From Gluconobacter oxydans (GTDB taxonomy: Bacteria; Pseudomonadota; Alphaproteobacteria; Acetobacterales; Acetobacteraceae): a stretch of 64,000 nt of DNA. Shown piece by piece: positions 1-6,023 of the stretch. The number at the start of each line of letters is the position of its first letter. Within the stretch, counting starts at the first letter, position 1. The stretch spans positions 1-64,000 of the forward strand of contig NZ_BJNM01000009.1 of NCBI RefSeq assembly GCF_006539685.1. Direction: 5' to 3'. The notes beneath the pieces are model-generated. The model ran no database searches and was not told the origin of the DNA. It saw nothing but the letters and a program-made list of their open reading frames with translations. A program made the translations under genes and the position numbers.

Positions 1-186
1 CCCATCAAACCCCGGGACCAAACACCTAGCCGCAGGCTATACCTGGCGCTGCCAATACAGCTATCAACAATAGAAAATGCTTCAAATTCGCCTCCTGCGC
101 ATCGTTCTTCATTCAGGATGATACATTTCTATCGTTTGTGATAGCTGTGGTTACAATTTCCTGACTTGAGTAGACGTCGCCCTGTT
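1..186. other. Non-coding left edge
   Basis: I see no convincing coding frame here. The only structure noticed is a 9-base inverted repeat (CAGCTATCA at 58-66 and TGATAGCTG at 139-147), with a second short palindrome, CTATC-N6-GATAG, overlapping its right arm. The stretch is AT-richer than the genes to the right. It could hold a regulatory site for a gene outside the window, but nothing supports a specific role. Confidence 0.4.
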
Positions 187-381
187 TCATCGGTGCGTCC
201 ATGGCGGGAGAAACCTGCCCAGAGGCCGAATGCGATATTGGTGGACCTTTCCTCGCCGAGGAGGCGGATTCAGCGGCCGATTTTCGTCATTCCTGGGATC
301 ATTCCTGTCGTATGGTTCTGGATCGCGACACTCTGAAGGCGGAATGGGCTTCGTGCTGCGCTCATCAACTGGAATGGACAT
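187..381 (-). CDS. Small proline-rich protein, function unknown (64 aa)
   Basis: I do not recognise this protein. It is short, charged and rich in proline (PIPPSE, NPPPRR), with no signal peptide or membrane segment. The start at 381 is chosen because AGGAGG lies about seven bases upstream of this ATG; the frame stays open further upstream, to a TTG at 441, but without such a site. It is the last of three short proline-rich ORFs on this strand. A rho-independent terminator (439-464) lies just upstream, so it would need its own promoter or read-through. The ribosome-binding site argues for translation; the function is unknown. Confidence 0.45.
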   Translation of the reverse strand: MSIPVDERSTKPIPPSECRDPEPYDRNDPRNDENRPLNPPPRRGKVHQYRIRPLGRFLPPWTHR

Positions 382-438
382 GCTCTGCCCTCCTGCAAAA
401 CGATTCAAGCGCTCTGCAAGCCCGGGGTTCATCTGAGA

Positions 439-464
439 CAAAAAGAAACCCGGCTTGCGCCGGG
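439..464 (-). terminator. Rho-independent terminator of the proline-rich ORF pair
   Basis: On the minus strand a perfect 6-bp stem (CCCGGC, loop GCAA, GCCGGG; positions 449-464) is followed by TTTCTTTTTGT. It lies seven bases beyond the stop codon of the 47-codon ORF at 471-614. The tail TTTCTTTTTG recurs at two other places within 500 bases. Confidence 0.8.
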
Positions 465-470
465 CTCCTT

Positions 471-614
471 TCAGTTTATCCGATTGGGAGGTTCCTGCAT
501 GGGTGGAGGATCTTCACCCGGTGGCGGATATGGATTGGGTTTTGGAGGGTCGGGTGGCATTGGTGGCGGGGGATTGGGCAGCTCACTGGCACTTTGTGGG
601 TAGAGCATCATCAT
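471..614 (-). CDS. Very short proline-rich protein (47 aa), translationally coupled
   Basis: This ORF begins with three consecutive ATG codons. The first, at 614, overlaps the TGA of the preceding ORF (611-613) as ATGA, the usual arrangement for translational coupling; GGAG sits just before the triple ATG, so the third ATG (608) is also possible. About 40% of the residues are proline, in runs such as PNPPPPMPPDPPKP and PPPGEDPPP, suggesting an extended, unfolded chain. It is followed directly by a strong terminator. I do not recognise a family. The coupling, ribosome-binding site and terminator make it more than a chance ORF. Confidence 0.4.
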   Translation of the reverse strand: MMMLYPQSASELPNPPPPMPPDPPKPNPYPPPGEDPPPMQEPPNRIN

Positions 615-877
615 CTCCATTGCAGGGGTGACAATGCTTCAAAGCTGTTTTGGAACGACGGTTTGCTCGCAGCAAAAAGAAAGCCGGCCGACTGCCCGAT
701 TTGGGACGATGAAGTACCTTTCGCGGGATCATAGTCCTTTTCAACCTCCTCATCTTCTTCCGGAGGCTCGTCTATGATCGGGCTCTTGTCGGGATAGGGA
801 TCGAAAGGCTCTCTTTCGCCTGGAGAACCGGGAGCTTTTGTCGGATTGATGGGTGTGTTGCCGGATTGAGCGAACAT
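611..877 (-). CDS. Small proline/acid-rich protein, function unknown (88 aa)
   Basis: The start at 877 has AGGAGG at good spacing (AGGAGGCGACC-ATG). The first 52 residues are proline-rich and then strongly acidic (DEPPEEDEEVEKDYDP); the last 35 residues differ in character (hydrophobic and serine-rich). The codons at about residues 62-68 coincide with a GCCGGC-TTTCTTTTTG sequence like the terminator tails nearby, so the C-terminal part may be a read-through extension created by loss of an older stop codon. No signal peptide or known domain is seen. It heads the three-ORF proline-rich cluster and lies downstream of the Rieske oxygenase gene. Confidence 0.45.
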   Translation of the reverse strand: MFAQSGNTPINPTKAPGSPGEREPFDPYPDKSPIIDEPPEEDEEVEKDYDPAKGTSSSQIGQSAGFLFAASKPSFQNSFEALSPLQWR

Positions 878-934
878 GGTCGCCTCCTGTTGTCCGACGA
901 TTCAAATCCCTACCTGGTGGCTGGTTCGATATAC

Positions 935-963
935 ACAAAAAGAAACCCAATCAGCGTCGGGCT
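935..963 (-). terminator. Possible terminator after the Rieske oxygenase gene
   Basis: Immediately after the stop of the Rieske gene the minus strand reads a weak stem (AGCCC...GGGTT) followed by TTTCTTTTTGT. The stem is poor, but the T-rich tail is identical to that of the better terminator at 439-464. Confidence 0.45.
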
Positions 964-964
964 G

Positions 965-2056
965 TCAGCCAGCCGAACTGGTACGAAGATGTTCCTCTTC
1001 AAGGATCAGTCTTTCGATCCTTCTGCGCACATGAACAGCTTCTGCATCCGTCATGAAGTTGGGCTCATCGCAGGCCCGTATCTGGTCGAGGCAGGGTTCA
1101 ATGGCATTGAGAACACGCACGTCCTCGGCAATCACCTCCCTGTTCCGGCTGGCATACTGTTCCGAAATGTCTTCGGAACCCGTGGCAAAATCACGAAGGA
1201 TGGCGAAATGATAATGCGTGGTCGTATCCGTTTCGGGGGTAATTCCGTGAAGAAACGCCAGTTGACCCATGCTGTCCTGGACATGCCCCTTTTCGTCACA
1301 GGAAACGATTTCAGACTCGGCTGCCACGACCAGTGAAACTCCAAACAGCTCGGCCCGGCTCCTGATCCCCATGGTGCTTCCAATCTTGGGAAAGAAGGCG
1401 ATCATGGCATCTGGCGTGGGAAAAACTTTCAGGGGGTGGTGAAAACAGAGACGCGTTGGTTCTTCGAGCACTGAACAGGCCTTTGCCGGACCATCCTCAC
1501 AGCTCCGAATGCCCAGGCTTGCAGGGTGCGTGAAGCTGATATGCGACTGGTCGAACAGGTTCTCCAGCACGACCTGGGACCGCGCCTCAACATGGCAGGT
1601 GCCTGTTCCGAACAGGAGTTTCTCTGTGTCATGCGAAAAAAGGGAAGTCGTGTCCGGCAGGCGGCTCATGTCTGCGGGTGTTTCCAGATCCGCCCAGATC
1701 CAGACGAACGGGTTCTGTTCGACGACAGGGAAAGACTTCAGATCCAGGGCTTTGGGAATATGCTTCTGAAAGGGAAGGCTGACGCACTGGCCTGATGTCT
1801 CAAAAACCGCCCCATGATAGGGGCAGATCAGGCGCTCCCCATCCTGATGCTCTGCGCATAGTGGCATCTGACGGTGTGGGCACAGGGCTTTCAATGCTCG
1901 TACGTCCCCGCCTGAAGTCCGCAGCAACAGAATATCCTGCCCAAGCAACCGTCGTCTCAGAGGGCTACTGGTGATCTCCGAACTCCAGCCGGCAATGTAC
2001 CACTGCTGGCGCGGATAGGGCTGTGTAGCGGCGGAAAATGGATAGACCGGTATCAT
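965..2056 (-). CDS. Rieske [2Fe-2S] aromatic ring-hydroxylating oxygenase, alpha subunit
   Basis: Predicted terminal oxygenase of the vanillate O-demethylase/phthalate-dioxygenase type, inserting oxygen into or demethylating an aromatic or heterocyclic substrate at a mononuclear iron. The Rieske cluster ligands are visible as CPH (C59, H61) and CPYHG (C78, H81). The catalytic iron motif is E-N-L-F-D-Q-S-H-I-S-F-T-H, giving D169, H172 and H177. Length (363 aa) fits the family. No ferredoxin or reductase gene is adjacent, so electrons must come from a partner encoded elsewhere. The substrate cannot be told from sequence; O-demethylation of a methoxylated aromatic acid is only one possibility. 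The start at 2056 gives a normal N-terminus for the family. Confidence 0.85.
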   Translation of the reverse strand: MIPVYPFSAATQPYPRQQWYIAGWSSEITSSPLRRRLLGQDILLLRTSGGDVRALKALCPHRQMPLCAEHQDGERLICPYHGAVFETSGQCVSLPFQKHIPKALDLKSFPVVEQNPFVWIWADLETPADMSRLPDTTSLFSHDTEKLLFGTGTCHVEARSQVVLENLFDQSHISFTHPASLGIRSCEDGPAKACSVLEEPTRLCFHHPLKVFPTPDAMIAFFPKIGSTMGIRSRAELFGVSLVVAAESEIVSCDEKGHVQDSMGQLAFLHGITPETDTTTHYHFAILRDFATGSEDISEQYASRNREVIAEDVRVLNAIEPCLDQIRACDEPNFMTDAEAVHVRRRIERLILEEEHLRTSSAG

Positions 2057-2275
2057 GAATGGAAACGTCTCCCGAGAATTCTTCCCGGATACCGGAGCGA
2101 TATGAACAGAGAGTAAACTCAGGACGTTTTTTCCGTCCCTAATTTAAAATTTGAATGGAAGCACTCTACGATCATTCCCCAGTCACTGACACCTTGAGCA
2201 GTAGTAAAGTTTCGCAGGAAAGCTGGACATCCTGTTTTCCAGGTTCCACCCTTTTCACGCAAAGGAGAGCGCAAC
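2057..2275. promoter_or_regulatory. Divergent intergenic region, Rieske gene / small acidic ORF
   Basis: These 219 bases separate two divergently oriented genes and must hold at least one promoter. It is AT-rich around 2140-2160. I cannot pick a -35/-10 pair with confidence. A strong ribosome-binding site (AAGGAG) lies at the right end before the ORF at 2276. Confidence 0.35.
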
Positions 2276-2464
2276 ATGCGACACGATCATGACGATGATG
2301 AAAACGGCATCGACTCAGAAATCCAGGAACTGATGTCCGAGCTGCAGAATGATGCAGAACGCCTGAGCACTGCGACCGAAAAATCAGGTGTACCAGATGA
2401 GATCAAGCACATGGTTGCGGCACTGGCCGACAAGATTGATGGGCTGGCTTCACTGGTTCGATAA
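2276..2464 (+). CDS. Small acidic helical protein, function unknown (62 aa)
   Basis: A short ORF with an excellent ribosome-binding site (AAGGAGAGCGCAAC-ATG). The N-terminus is rich in His and Asp (MRHDHDDDENG) and the remainder reads as one or two amphipathic helices with heptad-like leucine/isoleucine spacing (IQELMSELQ...LADKIDGLASLV), so a small coiled coil is plausible. There is no signal peptide, membrane segment or recognised domain. It stands alone between the divergent Rieske gene and the convergent LysR gene. Coding status rests on the ribosome-binding site and regular composition; the function is unknown. Confidence 0.6.
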   Translation: MRHDHDDDENGIDSEIQELMSELQNDAERLSTATEKSGVPDEIKHMVAALADKIDGLASLVR

Positions 2465-2522
2465 GGAATTCCAGCTTCATTCACAGCACTTCGATTGCTT
2501 CCCCTCGGTATCGGGTAGGTAG

Positions 2523-3434
2523 TTATTGTGCCGACGACTGATGCGAACGAATGAAATCGATGAACGCGCGCAGCGGCGGTGGGAGTTGGCGGCGGCCGGA
2601 ATAATAAAGCATGGGTCCCGAAAAAGGTGTGGCCCAGTCGTCCAGCACCACCTCAAGCGCACCGCTGCGGATGTGAGGAGCCAGCCAGTCTTCAAACAGA
2701 CAGACGATACCAAGACCTGACAGAGCAGTTTCAACCAGAAGATCGCAGGCCGATCCGGGTTGGACCAGTAAGGGCCCTGGAGGATCGAGGCGAATAACCT
2801 CTTCGTCCTTTTCGAACTCCCACATGGCTGGCGCTCCACCGGCGAAACGAAGACGCAGACAGGCGTGTTCCAGTAACTCGCTTGAGTGCTGAGGACGTCC
2901 CCTCGCAGACAGATAAGATGGTGCGGCAGCAGTAAGAACGCGCTGAGTGGCAGGCCCGATGGGGATCGCGATCATGTCCTGTTCCAGACGTTCCTCATAA
3001 CGGATGCCTGCGTCTGCGCCAGAAGCAAGAATATCGACAAAACTGTCCTCTACCGTCACGTCCACGCGGATTTGTGGATGAGCGATCAGGAAAGGCGACA
3101 GAATACCCGGCAGCACGGTCCGGGCGACATTGGCCGGCACGTTGAGGTGGATGGTGCCCGCAGGCTGGTAGGTTTGTGCATGGACCGTATCGAGTGCGGC
3201 GCTGATCTCGGTCAGAGCTGGCGAAAGCCGTTCGAACAGTCGGGCGCCCGTTTCAGTAAGCGAAATGCTGCGTGTGCTGCGGTGAAGCAGGCGCGTACCA
3301 AGGCGGGTTTCCAGCCGCCGCAGAGCTTCGCTCAGACCGGATGCTGAAAGACCCGAAACACGCGCTGCTTCCCGGAAACCGCCTGCCCGCGCAACAGCCA
3401 CGAAGGCTGAAAGATCATCAAGCTCGAATGACAT
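2523..3434 (-). CDS. LysR-family transcriptional regulator
   Basis: A 303-residue LysR-type regulator: an N-terminal winged helix-turn-helix (about residues 1-60, with the typical FVAVARAGGFREAARVSGLS pattern) and a C-terminal periplasmic-binding-protein-like effector domain. Sequence style (LLHRSTRSISLTETG) matches the large LysR subgroup often found divergent to oxidoreductases. It is transcribed away from the aldo/keto reductase at 3533 with 98 bases between the starts, so that reductase is the most likely target. The effector is unknown. Length and start are normal for the family. Confidence 0.9.
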   Translation of the reverse strand: MSFELDDLSAFVAVARAGGFREAARVSGLSASGLSEALRRLETRLGTRLLHRSTRSISLTETGARLFERLSPALTEISAALDTVHAQTYQPAGTIHLNVPANVARTVLPGILSPFLIAHPQIRVDVTVEDSFVDILASGADAGIRYEERLEQDMIAIPIGPATQRVLTAAAPSYLSARGRPQHSSELLEHACLRLRFAGGAPAMWEFEKDEEVIRLDPPGPLLVQPGSACDLLVETALSGLGIVCLFEDWLAPHIRSGALEVVLDDWATPFSGPMLYYSGRRQLPPPLRAFIDFIRSHQSSAQ

Positions 3435-3532
3435 TGTGCGATTTTCCGTACGGGCCGTTCAGGATTGAGCAGCTTATCGATCATTAGAGCGCCGTCCATG
3501 TTTGGTGTGCACCCCTTATCAAGGAGATACCA
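3435..3532. promoter_or_regulatory. Divergent LysR / aldo-keto reductase control region
   Basis: LysR regulators normally bind between themselves and a divergent target, so the operator is expected here. The AT-rich centre TTATCGATCATTAGA (about 3474-3488) contains the palindrome ATCGAT, but I cannot assign a T-N11-A site with confidence. The right end has a strong ribosome-binding site, AAGGAGATACCA-ATG. Confidence 0.4.
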
Positions 3533-4396
3533 ATGAGCAGTCAGGCCAATGCCGGAACCTTTATACTCGGCGACCGCGTTGTGAACCGAATGGGATACGG
3601 GGCGATGCAGCTTGCTGGCCCGGCTGTCTTTGGGCCGCCGCGGGACCGTGAAGCCGCTATTGCTGTACTGCGAGCGGTGGTCGAAGCCGGCGTCAATCAT
3701 ATCGATACCAGCGATTTTTACGGCCCCCATGTCACGAACCAGATCATCAGGGAGGCCCTGCATCCTTATGGCGATGACCTCGTGATCGTCACCAAGGTCG
3801 GCGCGGTACGTGGCGAGGATGCATCATGGCAGCCCGCCCAGAGCGCGGAAGAGCTGACCAGAGCCGTGCATGACAATCTGCGCAATCTGGGGCTGGATCG
3901 GCTTGAGGTGGTCAATCTGCGACTGATGGGGGATATTTTTGCACCCAAAGAAGGCTCGCTGGCCGAGCCGTTTTCGGCGCTCGCTGCTCTGCGTGAACAG
4001 GGGCTCATCCGTCATCTCGGTCTCAGCAATGCAACGGCTGCCCAGGTCGCTGAAACGCAGACGATCGCCCCAGTTGTCTGCGTGCAGAACCATTACAATC
4101 TCGTCCACAGGAAGGATGATGCGCTGATCGACGCTCTGGCTTCACAGGGCGTGGCCTATGTGCCGTTTTTTCCCCTGGGTGGGTTCAGCCCCATTCAGTC
4201 CGACGCCCTGTCCCGAGTTGCAGCAGATATCGGGGCTACACCATTACAGGTCGCTCTGGCCTGGCTGTTGGCCCGCTCCCCCAATCTGCTCCTCATCCCG
4301 GGAACTTCGAATCTTCGTCATCTGTCGGAAAACCTGGCAGCAGCAGAGCTGGAACTGCCCGACGATGCTCGCGCACGCCTTGACGCCATCGCTTAA
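3533..4396 (+). CDS. Aldo/keto reductase, YdbC-like
   Basis: NADPH-dependent oxidoreductase of the aldo/keto reductase superfamily, a (beta/alpha)8 barrel of 287 residues. The catalytic Asp and Tyr are visible in HIDTSDFYG and the Lys in IVTKVG. Where most members have the catalytic His, this protein reads VVNLRLMGD, a substitution that I recall from the E. coli YdbC subgroup, linked to pyridoxal reduction. The NADPH phosphate site near the C-terminus (LLIPGTSNLRHLSENL) is intact. The start follows a strong AAGGAG. The divergent LysR gene probably controls it. Its end overlaps the convergent nhaA stop by four bases. The substrate remains open. Confidence 0.88.
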   Translation: MSSQANAGTFILGDRVVNRMGYGAMQLAGPAVFGPPRDREAAIAVLRAVVEAGVNHIDTSDFYGPHVTNQIIREALHPYGDDLVIVTKVGAVRGEDASWQPAQSAEELTRAVHDNLRNLGLDRLEVVNLRLMGDIFAPKEGSLAEPFSALAALREQGLIRHLGLSNATAAQVAETQTIAPVVCVQNHYNLVHRKDDALIDALASQGVAYVPFFPLGGFSPIQSDALSRVAADIGATPLQVALAWLLARSPNLLLIPGTSNLRHLSENLAAAELELPDDARARLDAIA

Positions 4397-5634
4397 CGCG
4401 GGAATCCGCCCTCTTCGGATGGCCGGGTTACGTTCTGCGGCATAAAACGCAACCAGAACCACCCGGTCAGAGCAGACAAGGCTGAACCGGCGAAGATACC
4501 CATCTTCGCCGGCGCTATAAGATCTGATCCGGAAAATGCCAGATTTGCTACAAACAAGCTGATCGTGAAGCCAATGCCGCACAGCAGCGAAAGGCCGAAC
4601 AGCATTCCGGTTGAGGTGCCGGCCGGAAGCATGACGACTTTCAGCCGGATCGAGAGCAATGTTGCGCCAAAGACCCCGACAGGCTTGCCAAGCATCAGTC
4701 CCAGCATGATCCCGAGCGGCACAGCTTCCAGCATCATATCCGGTTTCATGCCGGCCGCTGACATGCCCACGTTCATGAAGCCAAAAAGCGGCAGGACAAT
4801 CCAAGTGACGAGGGGCGTGACCGCAGATGAGACCCAATCAAGAGTGGCAGCACCTTTTGCATCCCCTGCGGGCAGACACAGACCTGTGATGACCCCAGCA
4901 AGTGTCGGGTGTAGCCCGGAATCCAGAAGCGCAGTCCAGAGCAGAATGCCGCCCGTGCCATAAGCCCAGAGTGTTCTGATCCCTGCCCTGTTCGCTCCAA
5001 TCAATGCGGCCGTGACAAGTACAACCGCGAGCAGTGCGGGCCAGTACATAGAGCCACCATAAAACAGGGCGATTACCACTATTCCCAGCACGTCATCGAA
5101 AATGGCAAGTGCCATCAGCCAGGCTCGTGCTCCGGGCGAGACACGCCGTCCTAGGGCAAGGATGATCGGCAGGGTAAAAGCCGCATCCGTTGCAACAGGA
5201 ATGGCCCAGCCAGACGTTGCTTCAGGGTGTCCCCATGTCACTAGCAGATATGTCAGTGCCGGTACCACCATTCCCCCTACTGCTCCAATCAGCGGCAGAG
5301 CGACACGTCGGAGCGATGAGAGATGTCCGGAGACGATTTCCTTTTTGATTTCGAGAATGACCACCAGAAAGAACAGGGTCATCAGCCCGTCGGAAACCCA
5401 TGCGGCAACGTTGTCTGGGCCCCGCTTTCCAAGAAAGGGAAATTTCAGCGGGAGTGTCGTCAGGGTTCTATAGCCCGCCGCCCATGGCGAATTGGCCAGA
5501 ACAAACCCGGCAAGAGATGCAAGCAGGAGAAAGAACGCTCCACCGGCGGAAGATTTCAGGAAGCGTCTGACATGGGCAGCGGCCGGAACAAAGGGGGCGG
5601 TCATTCGCTGTTGTAGAACGAGACGGACTTCCAC
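4393..5634 (-). CDS. nhaA: Na+/H+ antiporter NhaA
   Basis: Inner-membrane antiporter that exports Na+ (or Li+) in exchange for protons, usually for salt and pH homeostasis. About 11-12 hydrophobic segments are visible in 413 residues. The paired aspartates essential for ion binding lie in ALAIFDDVLGIVVIALFYGG, corresponding to D163/D164 of the E. coli protein, and the VATDAAFTLPIILALG segment is typical. Length is slightly above the E. coli protein because of an N-terminal extension before the first helix. Transcribed alone, convergent with the aldo/keto reductase. Confidence 0.95.
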   Translation of the reverse strand: MEVRLVLQQRMTAPFVPAAAHVRRFLKSSAGGAFFLLLASLAGFVLANSPWAAGYRTLTTLPLKFPFLGKRGPDNVAAWVSDGLMTLFFLVVILEIKKEIVSGHLSSLRRVALPLIGAVGGMVVPALTYLLVTWGHPEATSGWAIPVATDAAFTLPIILALGRRVSPGARAWLMALAIFDDVLGIVVIALFYGGSMYWPALLAVVLVTAALIGANRAGIRTLWAYGTGGILLWTALLDSGLHPTLAGVITGLCLPAGDAKGAATLDWVSSAVTPLVTWIVLPLFGFMNVGMSAAGMKPDMMLEAVPLGIMLGLMLGKPVGVFGATLLSIRLKVVMLPAGTSTGMLFGLSLLCGIGFTISLFVANLAFSGSDLIAPAKMGIFAGSALSALTGWFWLRFMPQNVTRPSEEGGFPR

Positions 5635-5731
5635 ACAAGTTTTCTAAAAACGAGGTGAAGCAGCTAAGATTGCCGCATATCCCTATCCGCCAGCATCAGC
5701 TCGATACGCCTAACCCAACTCAGGAGACAGC

Positions 5732-5821
5732 ATGGCTCTGCCACAGATGGGAACATTACGACTTGAATATGAATGGCGTAGGCTATGCCTAAGCAAGCGG
5801 GCCAAGCAGTCGTTTATGTAG
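5732..5821 (+). other. Isolated 29-codon ORF with good ribosome-binding site
   Basis: A short frame (ATG at 5732, TAG at 5819-5821) preceded by AGGAGACAGC, a good Shine-Dalgarno at good spacing. The peptide is basic (WRRLCLSKRAKQSFM at its end). It lies between nhaA and the tRNA-Val gene, where gene remnants are common. It could be a real micropeptide, the 5' stub of a decayed gene, or chance; nothing in the sequence decides. Confidence 0.2.
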
Positions 5822-5822
5822 G

Positions 5823-5843
5823 GAGAAATGGCTGAAAACAGCC
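5823..5843 (-). terminator. Terminator of tRNA-Val
   Basis: On the minus strand, eight bases past the encoded CCA end of tRNA-Val, a 5-bp stem with TTTT loop (GGCTG-TTTT-CAGCC) is followed by ATTTCT. The position is right for the end of the tRNA transcript; the T-run is short. Confidence 0.5.
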
Positions 5844-5851
5844 CGTCAGGA

Positions 5852-5926
5852 TGGTGGGCGCGACAGGGATTGAACCTGTGACCCCTGCCGTGTGAAGGCA
5901 GTGCTCTACCGCTGAGCTACGCGCCC
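5852..5926 (-). tRNA. tRNA-Val (anticodon CAC)
   Basis: A full cloverleaf can be drawn on the minus strand: 7-bp acceptor stem GGGCGCG/CGCGCCC, a D arm with TAGCTCAGCGGTAGAGCA, anticodon stem CTGCC/GGCAG with loop TTCACAC giving anticodon CAC (reads GUG valine codons), and T loop GTTCAATCC. The discriminator base is A, and CCA is encoded in the DNA. A plausible promoter lies just upstream and a terminator just downstream, so it seems to be a single-gene transcript. Confidence 0.95.
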
Positions 5927-5940
5927 ATCCGTGGGACGGG

Positions 5941-5969
5941 CTTCTAGCAAGGTGTTGTTTTCCTGACAA
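5941..5969 (-). promoter_or_regulatory. Candidate sigma-70 promoter of tRNA-Val
   Basis: On the minus strand TTGTCA and TAGAAG are separated by 17 bases; the -10 would lie about 14 bases before the tRNA 5' end. The -35 is close to consensus and the -10 is weak. A downstream CCGTCCCAC may act as a GC-rich discriminator, as in stable RNA promoters. Confidence 0.4.
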
Positions 5970-5982
5970 GATCTTTTTCGTG

Positions 5983-6010
5983 GGGAACCGCATTATCCGC
6001 TGCGGTTCCC
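5983..6010 (-). terminator. Perfect 9-bp hairpin after the 628-residue unknown gene
   Basis: GGGAACCGC at 5983-5991 pairs perfectly with GCGGTTCCC at 6002-6010 across a 10-base loop, 13 bases beyond the stop codon of the gene at 6024. On the minus strand no T-run follows directly, so termination may be Rho-assisted or the hairpin may only protect the mRNA end. Confidence 0.5.
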
Positions 6011-6023
6011 GTGTTTCAGCGGT

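Noticed and set aside
58-147. 9-base inverted repeat near the left edge as an insertion-sequence end or operator
   Set aside because: Too short, 72 bases apart, and no transposase or adjacent gene to regulate within the window.
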